A stretch of 49,142 bases of DNA. Source: a virus. The position numbers and the translations under genes were made by a program. Below, piece after piece: positions 26,564-33,070 of the stretch; position 1 is the stretch's first letter; every line of letters starts with the position of its first letter. The stretch spans positions 1 through 49,142 of IMG/VR virus record IMGVR_UViG_3300031746_000033; one strand, given 5' to 3'. A model generated the notes under the pieces. That model was given only the letters and a program-made list of their open reading frames with translations, ran no database searches and had not been told where the DNA came from.

Positions 26564-26710
26564 TTAATGTTTTTCTACGTATACTGTATAAGTCTTATAA
26601 AAATCCGCTCTTAATTCAGCAAAAGAGGAATTTGGTGTTGTATATTTTACACCATTATTATCATAATAATAGAAAAGATCGTTAATCGATATTTGTGTTT
26701 CATCACTCAT
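26564..26710 (-). CDS. Small hypothetical protein upstream of the ncRNA
   Basis: 48 aa, MSDETQISINDLFYYYDNNG at the start and YVEKH at the end, with an even codon pattern. A host-type promoter at 26761-26791 lies ~50 nt upstream of the ATG, which supports it as a real gene despite its size. Its stop is only ~20 nt upstream of the -33 element of the ncRNA promoter, so read-through could also feed the ncRNA. The sequence (Tyr/Asp-rich) resembles no family I know. Confidence 0.6.
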   Translation of the reverse strand: MSDETQISINDLFYYYDNNGVKYTTPNSSFAELRADFYKTYTVYVEKH

Positions 26711-26760
26711 ATATAGTTTTTAAAAGGTTAATAATTAAATAAACTTTTTTAATTATGGTA

Positions 26761-26791
26761 CAAAGATAATATAATTATTTTAATAAATCAA
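26761..26791 (-). promoter_or_regulatory. Host-type promoter of the 48-aa gene
   Basis: Minus strand CTTG-N20-TATCTTTG, almost identical in layout to the ncRNA and tmRNA promoters; transcription would start near 26755 with a ~45-nt leader. Confidence 0.7.
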
Positions 26792-26796
26792 GAAAA

Positions 26797-28767
26797 TTAA
26801 ATAATTTTTTTCATTAAGTCTTTTATTCTATAAATTTCCTCATTTAATTGAGTATTTTCGGAAAGACCTCTTTCTTTTCTAATTTTTGCTCCAAGTACAG
26901 GAAGACTTAAAATATTTTTTAAAAATGATTTTATATCTATATCGTTAGTGTTTTTCGTTCCAACCTCAACCCTAAATTGTTTTGCCACTTCTGTTATTGA
27001 ATCTTTTGATATCGTAGATCCGTCAGATAATTCTATAGATGAGTAATATTTTATACATTCATCCAAGGTTTTAAAATTATTTATAGTTTCTTTATTATTG
27101 GTTAATAGTTCTAGATCTTTTTTTAGTAACAATAAAACATCGTTGTTATTTTTGGTGCCACCACCAGTATAATATAGGTGCCAAGGTTCCGCAATCCTCA
27201 ATGATCCTTTGGATTTATAAGTTACCTCAAACCCGTAATTTTCACAATTATCAGCAACCCATTTTTTAACCTTTGAGTTTTTATCCCACCAACTAGTATC
27301 AGTACTAAATATATCAAAAGTTTTACCTGTGTGATGTTGGCTAAATCCAGGTAAACAATTTGAAGCTTGTGTGTCTTCAATACCTCTTTTTTTAGCTTTG
27401 GATCCAAAATTATCTACTTGGTCATTATAATTTCTATATCCCGACACAATGTCATCTGGATATTGTATGGGGTTTGCTAATTTACAGTCCTTTATTAATT
27501 CCTCAATTTTTTTCTTTGCTTGAGAATCCTCATGACCATTATCTGGTCTAATATTTCCTTCTTGTTTAAATTCAGCATCAATATGTTTTTGAGTAATGGT
27601 GACCCCCCATTTACTTTTTAATTTATCCATTAACTTTTGAATCTGTGGTGGTAATGTATTGCCTTCAGATTTTGTTGGGTTTTCATCCTCGTCATTTTTC
27701 ATATATTTTGATTTACATTTTAATGTTCCATCATCAGTAATAAATTGTCTAATATTACCTGTTTCAACTCCAATATGTAGGTGATCATATGAACTACCAG
27801 GAAAATCCATCACATATCCTAACAATTGTCCGCAAGAAATTTTAGATCCTTTTGAAATTGTTGTATCTTTTAAATGAGTATAAAAAACACTTGGTAATTT
27901 ATTATCAGTTTTAACTGTAAATCCAGTCCCAAATATTTTTTTACCATTTTTCCTTATAATATTTGGACCATGATTTGTAAAAGTAACGACAGTACCTGAA
28001 TTAACTGCGTATACAGGAGTTCCAATTGGGACTGCAATATCCCAAGCATTGTTACTCTGCCAACCTGATTGTCCCTTGTGGGCACCATCTCTTGGAATTT
28101 TAATTTTATTCTTACCTAATATAAAACTTTCGGTTATAGTTCCATATTTTTTTATTAATATTGAACATATTACTATAATGGTGTATGGGTTAGTAATTCC
28201 TATTTTTTTTAATTGAGATACAACGGTATCGGCAATGTCTTTTGATTTACCTGTCAAATTGTTATATGTGACAACCAAATTACTTATTGTACTTTTATCG
28301 GGTACTTCATTATCATCTTGAGTTTTATTTAAATCTCCTTTTACAATTTCTTTACCACTAATATATGATTCTGGATTAACCCAATTACCATTTTTACTTT
28401 TTCTGATTTCAAAATGTAAATGTGGTCCAGTTGACTTACCGCCACCTCCCGCTAAACCTTGTCCACCACCAGATAATGCAATTTGATCACCTTGTTTAAC
28501 TTTATCGCCAACACTTACCAACATTTTAGTTAAATGGGCATATGCAGAATAAAAAGTTTCTCCATCTAAGTCATGTTTAATGATTATAAAATTACCGTAA
28601 CCATAATAGTTTTTCATGTCAGCCCTAACCACCTCACCATCCGCAACAGAATTCACACCTGTCCCATCAGGAACACCAATGTCAATACCATTATGATGTG
28701 CTCCATTTCTAGGCCCAAATCCAGATGTTTTACTACCTTTTTTTGATAATGGATAAATTAAGTTCAT
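26797..28767 (-). CDS. Triple cell-wall peptidase: M23-M23-M15 fusion
   Basis: 656 aa from MNLIYPLSKK (28767); the TATTTATG box ends 5 nt upstream, inside the longer frame. Domain 1 (~8-140): complete M23 metallopeptidase (HHNGIDIGVP, then GPHLHFEI). Domain 2 (~225-375): second M23 fold with Asn for the first His (NNAWDIAVP) but intact DHLHIGVE, so probably inactive or binding. Domain 3 (~400-570): M15 VanY-like carboxypeptidase (SGYRNYNDQ, SQHHTGKTFDI, EPWHLYY). The C-terminus EEIYRIKDLMKKII resembles the tag helices at N-termini elsewhere. It cuts peptidoglycan cross-links; the tag suggests it is carried in the virion. Confidence 0.88.
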   Translation of the reverse strand: MNLIYPLSKKGSKTSGFGPRNGAHHNGIDIGVPDGTGVNSVADGEVVRADMKNYYGYGNFIIIKHDLDGETFYSAYAHLTKMLVSVGDKVKQGDQIALSGGGQGLAGGGGKSTGPHLHFEIRKSKNGNWVNPESYISGKEIVKGDLNKTQDDNEVPDKSTISNLVVTYNNLTGKSKDIADTVVSQLKKIGITNPYTIIVICSILIKKYGTITESFILGKNKIKIPRDGAHKGQSGWQSNNAWDIAVPIGTPVYAVNSGTVVTFTNHGPNIIRKNGKKIFGTGFTVKTDNKLPSVFYTHLKDTTISKGSKISCGQLLGYVMDFPGSSYDHLHIGVETGNIRQFITDDGTLKCKSKYMKNDEDENPTKSEGNTLPPQIQKLMDKLKSKWGVTITQKHIDAEFKQEGNIRPDNGHEDSQAKKKIEELIKDCKLANPIQYPDDIVSGYRNYNDQVDNFGSKAKKRGIEDTQASNCLPGFSQHHTGKTFDIFSTDTSWWDKNSKVKKWVADNCENYGFEVTYKSKGSLRIAEPWHLYYTGGGTKNNNDVLLLLKKDLELLTNNKETINNFKTLDECIKYYSSIELSDGSTISKDSITEVAKQFRVEVGTKNTNDIDIKSFLKNILSLPVLGAKIRKERGLSENTQLNEEIYRIKDLMKKII

Positions 28768-28769
28768 AT

Positions 28770-29249
28770 TTACATAAATATACATTTATTTGAAAACCAT
28801 TCAGGTATATTTCTATTTTTCCATTTTGCAAAATCTTTTTTTGCTCCAATATAATAATTTCGATAAGATTCTATAACATTATTAACTTTATATTCGTCTG
28901 GCATAGCTTTGGGTGGTTCTGTGAACTCTGTGTCGGAAATATTTGGTTTGTTTGTTAAACACCACTCTATTACATCCTGAGACTTATGTCTCTTTCCATA
29001 ACGATATGTATATTCTTTACATAACTCCAATCCAAGATCACAAAGGTATAGATAGTTAGATAAGTTCTCACGAACCCATATTGAACATGGATGATTTTTA
29101 TGAGATAATTTATAAGGGGCTTCTGATCCTATAACCCAATGGGTACTACACAATAGTTGTGCCGTCTCAAGGATCATTTTAACTACGTGTTTATCACAAT
29201 GATATTCCGCACATTTTTTTGTGTCAAAATCTAAAAAAAATATATTCAT
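28770..29249 (-). CDS. Conserved phage protein of unknown function, leaderless gene
   Basis: 159 aa. Strong pattern: MNIFFLDFDTKKCAEYHCDK, HVVKMILETAQLL, NHPCSIWVRENLSNYLYL, ELCKEYTYRYGKRHKS, PPKAMPDEYK and AKWKNRNIPEWF. I recall this family in many T4-like and cyanobacterial phages without an established function; the conserved His, Cys, Asp and Glu suggest metal binding or catalysis. A perfect host-type promoter ends 4 nt before the ATG. Its stop lies 3 nt upstream of the peptidase start. Confidence 0.75.
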   Translation of the reverse strand: MNIFFLDFDTKKCAEYHCDKHVVKMILETAQLLCSTHWVIGSEAPYKLSHKNHPCSIWVRENLSNYLYLCDLGLELCKEYTYRYGKRHKSQDVIEWCLTNKPNISDTEFTEPPKAMPDEYKVNNVIESYRNYYIGAKKDFAKWKNRNIPEWFSNKCIFM

Positions 29250-29253
29250 ACCA

Positions 29254-29284
29254 CAAAGGTATACTATTTTTTTATAAAAACAAA
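29254..29284 (-). promoter_or_regulatory. Consensus host-type promoter directly abutting the start codon
   Basis: Minus strand TTTG, exactly 19 nt, TACCTTTG, then TGGT and ATG. Same arrangement as at 32261-32291, including TGGT. Confidence 0.75.
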
Positions 29285-29285
29285 A

Positions 29286-29894
29286 TTATTGTTCTAAATG
29301 TGTCATTAACACTCCACCAAGAGCGGTGGCATAAACCTGAAGATGTTTTATTGAATCTTGATCAAGTTTAGTTTTTCTTTTTGTGTAATCAAGTCCTAAA
29401 GTTCCAATGAACTTATCATCAATTGTTTTGATTGCAAATAAATAACCTGATTTACATCCTGTATCTTCAGCAATATACTTCAATCCAAAAGTTGCAATAG
29501 TTTCGTCTTTATAATCTGAAATTTCAATTATATCATTACTTAACAATTCATTTATTGATTTTGAAAATAAATTAACAGGTATATTATGAAAATTACTTTG
29601 TACTGATGATATACCAGGATTTACAGTTTCATACATTACTGAAAACTTTGCCATTGATTTACCTGTTGGGTAAAAATTTCCACCATTGTGAAATTGTGTA
29701 ATCCAAACTCTATCAGGTTTAAATTCCTCTTTTATCTGTTCAATTTTATGGGTAACAAGTTCACTAACTCTAAGAGTTTCTCTAACCATATCTGGTTTTT
29801 CTTTTTTATTCAACCTGATTTTAACGTAAATTAGTAAAATTGGACCAACCACACCTGTAATAAAAGCTATAACAACACCTAAAAAATTTTCCAT
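29286..29894 (-). CDS. Membrane-anchored GAF-like domain protein
   Basis: 202 aa. One hydrophobic helix at residues ~5-27 (FLGVVIAFITGVVGPILLIY) is followed by positive residues, so the rest is probably cytoplasmic. The body (VWITQFHNGGNFYPTGKSMA; GCKSGYLFAIKTIDDKFIGT; a final long helix) has the order of a GAF small-molecule sensor domain. It lies among lysis genes. A TATTTATA box ends 6 nt before the ATG. It might sense a host signal or regulate the holin; this is inference. Confidence 0.65.
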   Translation of the reverse strand: MENFLGVVIAFITGVVGPILLIYVKIRLNKKEKPDMVRETLRVSELVTHKIEQIKEEFKPDRVWITQFHNGGNFYPTGKSMAKFSVMYETVNPGISSVQSNFHNIPVNLFSKSINELLSNDIIEISDYKDETIATFGLKYIAEDTGCKSGYLFAIKTIDDKFIGTLGLDYTKRKTKLDQDSIKHLQVYATALGGVLMTHLEQ

Positions 29895-29900
29895 ATAATT

Positions 29901-29908
29901 TATAAATA
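29901..29908 (-). promoter_or_regulatory. TATTTATA box before the GAF-like gene
   Basis: AATATTTATA on the minus strand ends 6 nt before the ATG at 29894. Confidence 0.45.
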
Positions 29909-29936
29909 TTAACTTATATATAAAAGTAATTATATT

Positions 29937-30842
29937 TTAGTTTATTTTTAATCTTTGTCCCGATTCAATATTATCTGACTTTAAATTATTTAACTTCATT
30001 AACGTTGCCACAGTAACAGATTTACCGTATTTTGATGCTATTCCTGAAAGAGTATCACCTGGTTTTACTGTATAATAAAATGTTTTAGAGTTTAATAGTT
30101 TATCTGTTTCCTTACTAATTTTTTTATTTGGTTCAAAATATTTGAAACATTCAGGATGTTGAGCAATTTTATACATATCAAGTGAAAGCATTACTGATAT
30201 ACATTTGTCTTTACCCCATACTACTCCTTTTTCTACTGAGTTAACAACTGGTTTTTTTGTTTTTAATTCATTACCATACTTGATAAACGCTTCTTGATTT
30301 TTTACCATTCTATCCGCAACCCCACCTTGATATCTAGGATCTTTTGCTTGAGAAAAATCAATATTCCATCCTTCTAAATATTTTTTAGCAGCTAAACTCC
30401 AATTACCTGAATTTATTGCCTTTACCCATTCATGAGATGTTTTTGCCTCCCCCCTAAACACGGTATTAACTAATACCCTTTGAATATATAATGGGTACTT
30501 ATCATATTTTGGAAATAATACTTTCTTTGCAATATTTTCTTTTTCTATAATATCTTTTGTTAATAACTCTTCAGCCTTTGAATTTAATATCTTATTTCCT
30601 ATTGTCGCTTCTTTACCTGTATGTCCCCACCCAATTGTTAATGTTCCACCCTTCTTTAGTTTATTATTTGAAATAAAAGTTTTTGGGTTTTTTGAATCCT
30701 TATCATCAAATACATAATGGTTACCTTTTGAATCAACAACAGTGGATTCATAATTTTTTATAATATCTCTTAATTCTGGATCATCAGCGATTGATTCCGT
30801 TAATAAAGTTTTAAATTGGTTTTCTGTGATAATAATTTTCAT
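29937..30842 (-). CDS. GH24 (T4-type) lysozyme with LysM domain and N-terminal tag
   Basis: 301 aa from MKIIITENQF; I chose 30842 because the same start occurs in the gene at 46577 and a TATTTATT box ends 6 nt upstream. Residues 1-16 end LTE|S, a candidate targeting and processing tag. GH24 domain ~20-200: catalytic Glu likely E32 (KNYEST), TLTIGWGHTGKE (~67-78), LVNTVFRGE and the long helical lobe with WSLAAKKYLEGW. C-terminal LysM ~258-301 (YYTVKPGDTLSGIASKYGKS). It hydrolyses the peptidoglycan glycan strand; either endolysin or virion-carried. A terminator separates it from the holin gene. Confidence 0.88.
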   Translation of the reverse strand: MKIIITENQFKTLLTESIADDPELRDIIKNYESTVVDSKGNHYVFDDKDSKNPKTFISNNKLKKGGTLTIGWGHTGKEATIGNKILNSKAEELLTKDIIEKENIAKKVLFPKYDKYPLYIQRVLVNTVFRGEAKTSHEWVKAINSGNWSLAAKKYLEGWNIDFSQAKDPRYQGGVADRMVKNQEAFIKYGNELKTKKPVVNSVEKGVVWGKDKCISVMLSLDMYKIAQHPECFKYFEPNKKISKETDKLLNSKTFYYTVKPGDTLSGIASKYGKSVTVATLMKLNNLKSDNIESGQRLKIN

Positions 30843-30865
30843 ATAACTAATAAATATCATATAAT

Positions 30866-30893
30866 TAAAAAACCCACCTTGTGAGTGGGTTTA
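30866..30893 (-). terminator. Terminator between holin and lysozyme genes
   Basis: AACCCAC/GTGGGTT stem (7 bp, loop of 7 nt). The minus strand reads into a run of six T; just beyond it is the TATTTATT box of the lysozyme gene. Confidence 0.75.
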
Positions 30894-30916
30894 AATTTAA
30901 AAAGTTAAATTAATTA

Positions 30917-31087
30917 TTATTGTTTTTTGTTGATGATTGACCAAACAGCTCCCGTTAGGGTTAAAATACCACCTGTTATTTCACTAAATAGACCTTCGTC
31001 TACAAGACCTTTTGTAATTAAAATACCCCCAATAAAAGTTAATGAGTGTCTAACAACTCCCAATAATTGATCTTTACTTAATTTCAT
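30917..31087 (-). CDS. Putative holin, Pam3-gp28-like
   Basis: 56 aa (MKLSKDQLLGVVRHSLTFIG start, IINKKQ end). Two hydrophobic segments: ~12-28 (VVRHSLTFIGGILITKG) and ~36-52 (EITGGILTLTGAVWSII). The pattern R-H-x-L-T-x-x-G-G, K-G-L-V, then GAVWSI and a Lys tail matches the small holin family found in many tailed phages. It would open the inner membrane at lysis time. It lies directly upstream of the lysozyme gene. A TATTTATA box lies 30 nt upstream. Confidence 0.8.
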   Translation of the reverse strand: MKLSKDQLLGVVRHSLTFIGGILITKGLVDEGLFSEITGGILTLTGAVWSIINKKQ

Positions 31088-31196
31088 AATTTTTGTTTTT
31101 TATAGTTTATTATTACATATAAATATCTAAAAAACCATTATTATTTTTTATTGAGTATAAAAAAGTGATTTTTTACAAAAAGAAATATTATTATTG

Positions 31197-31268
31197 TAGT
31201 CCCACCGGGAATCGAACCCGACTTTCCAGGATGAAAACCTGACGACCTAACCGATAGTCGATGGGACC
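31197..31268 (-). tRNA. tRNA-Glu(UUC)
   Basis: 72 nt. Acceptor GGTCCCA/TGGGACT, a regular D-arm (CGACTATCGGTTAGGTCG), anticodon loop TTTTCAT giving UUC, and T-arm CGGG-TTCGATT-CCCG. CCA is not encoded. It decodes GAA, frequent in this AT-rich genome. Confidence 0.93.
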
Positions 31269-31276
31269 AAAAATAA

Positions 31277-31334
31277 GGGTGAATACGGGCCTAGCGAGCC
31301 ATCTTTCAGGAAAGGCCCTTCTAACTACTCACCC
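31277..31334 (-). other. 58-nt structured inverted-repeat element 5' of tRNA-Glu
   Basis: Outer stem GGGTGAG/TTCACCC (7 bp), inner stem GGGCCT/AGGCCC (6 bp), and an apical segment with CTTT-CCTG-AAAG. It overlaps the last codons and stop of the 75-aa gene and ends 8 nt before the tRNA. GC content is far above its surroundings. It could be a tRNA relic, a processing signal or a small regulatory RNA; not identified. Confidence 0.5.
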
Positions 31335-31552
31335 ATATTATTTCCGTTTTTTATAGTGGTAATTGTTATAAGAAATCCAATTACTAACATAATAATGAGT
31401 ATTAATAATAGGGGTATCCAAAGTGGGGATGTAACCCACCACCACGACCAATACTGAACTGGTCCTATCTCACCCAATTTAAGTGTTAAAAAGACTAAGA
31501 ATATAAAACCTCCTAATCCAATTCCTGTTGATGTGTTTTTTTTGTTTGACAT
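31325..31552 (-). CDS. Small membrane protein ('transmembrane Fragile-X-F'-like)
   Basis: 75 aa, Gly/Ser/Thr N-terminus then two membrane segments (~11-27, GIGLGGFIFLVFLTLKLG, and ~44-66, PLWIPLLLILIIMLVIGFL) separated by YWSWWWVTSPLW. The Trp-rich turn is the mark of a small family common in phages and known only by this domain name. Function unknown; near the lysis cassette and tRNAs. The 3' end overlaps the structured element at 31277-31334. Confidence 0.65.
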   Translation of the reverse strand: MSNKKNTSTGIGLGGFIFLVFLTLKLGEIGPVQYWSWWWVTSPLWIPLLLILIIMLVIGFLITITTIKNGNNMGE

Positions 31553-31595
31553 ATTTTATTTTTTTATACTTTAATCTGTGAATAAAATTATTTAG

Positions 31596-31697
31596 TAGTC
31601 AGGGTAGGATTCAAACCTACACGATAACCGTTGTTAAACCTCAAAACTGTTACCACCCCAGGTTGTGAAGCTCGTCTATCAATTCCGCCACCTGACT
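31596..31697 (-). tRNA. Leu-type class II tRNA with abnormal anticodon region
   Basis: 102 nt, longer than the usual 85-90. Acceptor AGTCAGG/CCTGACT (7 bp), D-arm GGCGGAATTGATAGAC as in tRNA-Leu, T-arm GTAGG-TTTGAAT-CCTAC. The 49 nt between D- and T-arms do not form a normal 5-bp/7-nt anticodon arm. The best pairing is AACCT/AGGTT around an 18-nt loop, then a variable arm TAAC-AACG-GTTA. The loop contains TTGAGG, compatible with GAG (Leu), but this is uncertain. It may be damaged, or carry an insertion. Confidence 0.6.
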
Positions 31698-31746
31698 ATA
31701 CCTATTAAAAATATAATTATTATTTTATAATAAGTCAAATTATTAT

Positions 31747-32256
31747 TTACAAGGTGTTTATTTTAAATGCGTGTTTCAGTATTTTTCTTTTTTTAGTTGA
31801 GTCTTCGTAGTTACCATGTATTATCCCATCTTTAATGGTAAATGCGTGACGATTTACAATTACAAAAAAGGTTCCTTCTGGATTATCTTTTATAAACGTC
31901 CCAACGGTCATTTGTCTACTAACCTTTTTACCGTTTAATTTAACCTTATAATCCAAAGAATAAACTACTGAATTACCCATTGGTTTTTTAGCCCCAATTG
32001 GTTTAATTTTCTTATGGTTTATTTGAATTTGTTTTTTTGCCAACTCAACCATTGAAAAAACGGTACCATAAGTACCACAACGATCTCTTCTCCCAAATTT
32101 TTCTTTAACGTATTTGTGAGCTTTATCATAAGGGATTTCAAATGCCGACGCAAATGCCCTTACAACACAGTCGTTTTTTTCTTTTTTTGCAATTTCGGAA
32201 TCCTGATAACCAATGATTCCAATGTTATTTGAGCAGTATGGTAGTATGTTTTTCAT
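31747..32256 (-). CDS. Papain-like cysteine peptidase-type protein, leaderless gene
   Basis: 169 aa from the ATG at 32256; the longer frame would start inside the promoter. A helix with the possible nucleophile, KKEKNDCVVRAFASAFEIPY (Cys30), and a late strand FFVIVNRHAFTIKDGII (His137, Asp143) have the Cys...His-Asp order of papain-like and C39-like folds. From memory similar proteins occur in many phages. Substrate unknown. A perfect host-type promoter ends 4 nt before the start, suggesting immediate expression by the host polymerase. Confidence 0.65.
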   Translation of the reverse strand: MKNILPYCSNNIGIIGYQDSEIAKKEKNDCVVRAFASAFEIPYDKAHKYVKEKFGRRDRCGTYGTVFSMVELAKKQIQINHKKIKPIGAKKPMGNSVVYSLDYKVKLNGKKVSRQMTVGTFIKDNPEGTFFVIVNRHAFTIKDGIIHGNYEDSTKKRKILKHAFKINTL

Positions 32257-32260
32257 ACCA

Positions 32261-32291
32261 CAAAGATACAAACTTTTTTTTAATCTACAAA
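32261..32291 (-). promoter_or_regulatory. Consensus host-type promoter directly abutting the start codon
   Basis: Minus strand TTTG, exactly 19 nt, TATCTTTG, then TGGT and ATG. The transcript should begin at or next to the start codon. Confidence 0.8.
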
Positions 32292-32334
32292 ATTTTTTAT
32301 TATTTTTTTTATTAAGAACTTGATTTTTATTTTA

Positions 32335-32799
32335 TTAAAGATCTAAAATAAACAAATCTTTATTACCGTCGGAATAATGTTGTTTGAATCCAATATTTTT
32401 AACCATATTTTGAGATGGTATATTATTTTTTTTAACAGTTAGTGAAATCCTATCATAACCTGAATGTTTAGCGATATTTTCACATTCTTTAAATAATTTT
32501 AAACCATATCCTAATCGTCTAAATTGTTCTTCAACAACAATAGTATGTGCATAAGCGGTATTTGATAAATTTCCATAATTAGTATGTAAAAGTTTGTCAT
32601 CATTATTAAAATCTTCATTATTTAACATTTTATTTAAATCTGTTATTGTTACAGAACCAATAACATTATTATTTTCTGTTAAATAATAAACACAATATCC
32701 TCGATCACTTTCAATATTACTTGCCACCCAAATTTTATATGGATCCGAATTTTCAGATAACAATGATTTTATTCTATATATTTCCTCAATAAGTTCCAT
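32335..32799 (-). CDS. GNAT acetyltransferase with N-terminal capsid-type tag
   Basis: 154 aa. Residues 1-16, MELIEEIYRIKSLLSE|N, form the amphipathic tag helix ending L-S-E. The rest is a GNAT fold: YCVYYLTENNNVIGSVTITD, then motif A HTIVVEEQFRRLGYGLKLF with the acetyl-CoA pyrophosphate loop R-R-L-G-Y-G, then SQNMVKNIGF (motif B). Enzymes of this fold acetylate proteins, antibiotics or small molecules. The tag suggests a virion-delivered enzyme, comparable in logic to T4 Alt. A TATTTATT box ends 4 nt before the ATG. Confidence 0.8.
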   Translation of the reverse strand: MELIEEIYRIKSLLSENSDPYKIWVASNIESDRGYCVYYLTENNNVIGSVTITDLNKMLNNEDFNNDDKLLHTNYGNLSNTAYAHTIVVEEQFRRLGYGLKLFKECENIAKHSGYDRISLTVKKNNIPSQNMVKNIGFKQHYSDGNKDLFILDL

Positions 32800-32817
32800 A
32801 TATAATAAATATATGAA

Positions 32818-32916
32818 TTACTCTAAATCGTAAGGGTAATTATAAAGTTCATTTAAATAACAAAGATACTCCTCAGAATTTATAAATTCATTGTGTATTT
32901 CTTCAAAAATGTCCAT
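32818..32916 (-). CDS. Possible 32-aa micro-protein after tRNA-Arg
   Basis: MDIFEEIHNEFINSEEYLCY start, acidic, ends YPYDLE. It begins 15 nt downstream of tRNA-Arg and ends 18 nt before the GNAT start. It fills the gap well but is too short to judge by codon pattern. Confidence 0.3.
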   Translation of the reverse strand: MDIFEEIHNEFINSEEYLCYLNELYNYPYDLE

Positions 32917-32931
32917 ATTTTTATTTTTTAG

Positions 32932-33004
32932 TAGTCCCATCAGGGTTCGAACCTGAAAAATTTCTTTAGAAGAGAAATATGTTATCCAATTACATCATGG
33001 GACC
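32932..33004 (-). tRNA. tRNA-Arg(UCU)
   Basis: 73 nt. Acceptor GGTCCCA/TGGGACT, D-stem ATGT/ACAT, anticodon arm TTTCT-CTTCTAA-AGAAA (anticodon UCU), T-arm TCAGG-TTCGAAC-CCTGA. CCA is not encoded. It decodes AGA, the dominant Arg codon here. Confidence 0.92.
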
Positions 33005-33070
33005 ATATTTTTATACTTTATAAGTTTAAATATAATTTAACAATAATAAAACTATTTTGTTATGTCAAAC

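Noticed and set aside
31277-31334. Hammerhead or twister ribozyme
   Set aside because: The conserved cores (CUGAUGA/GAAA or the twister loops) are absent.
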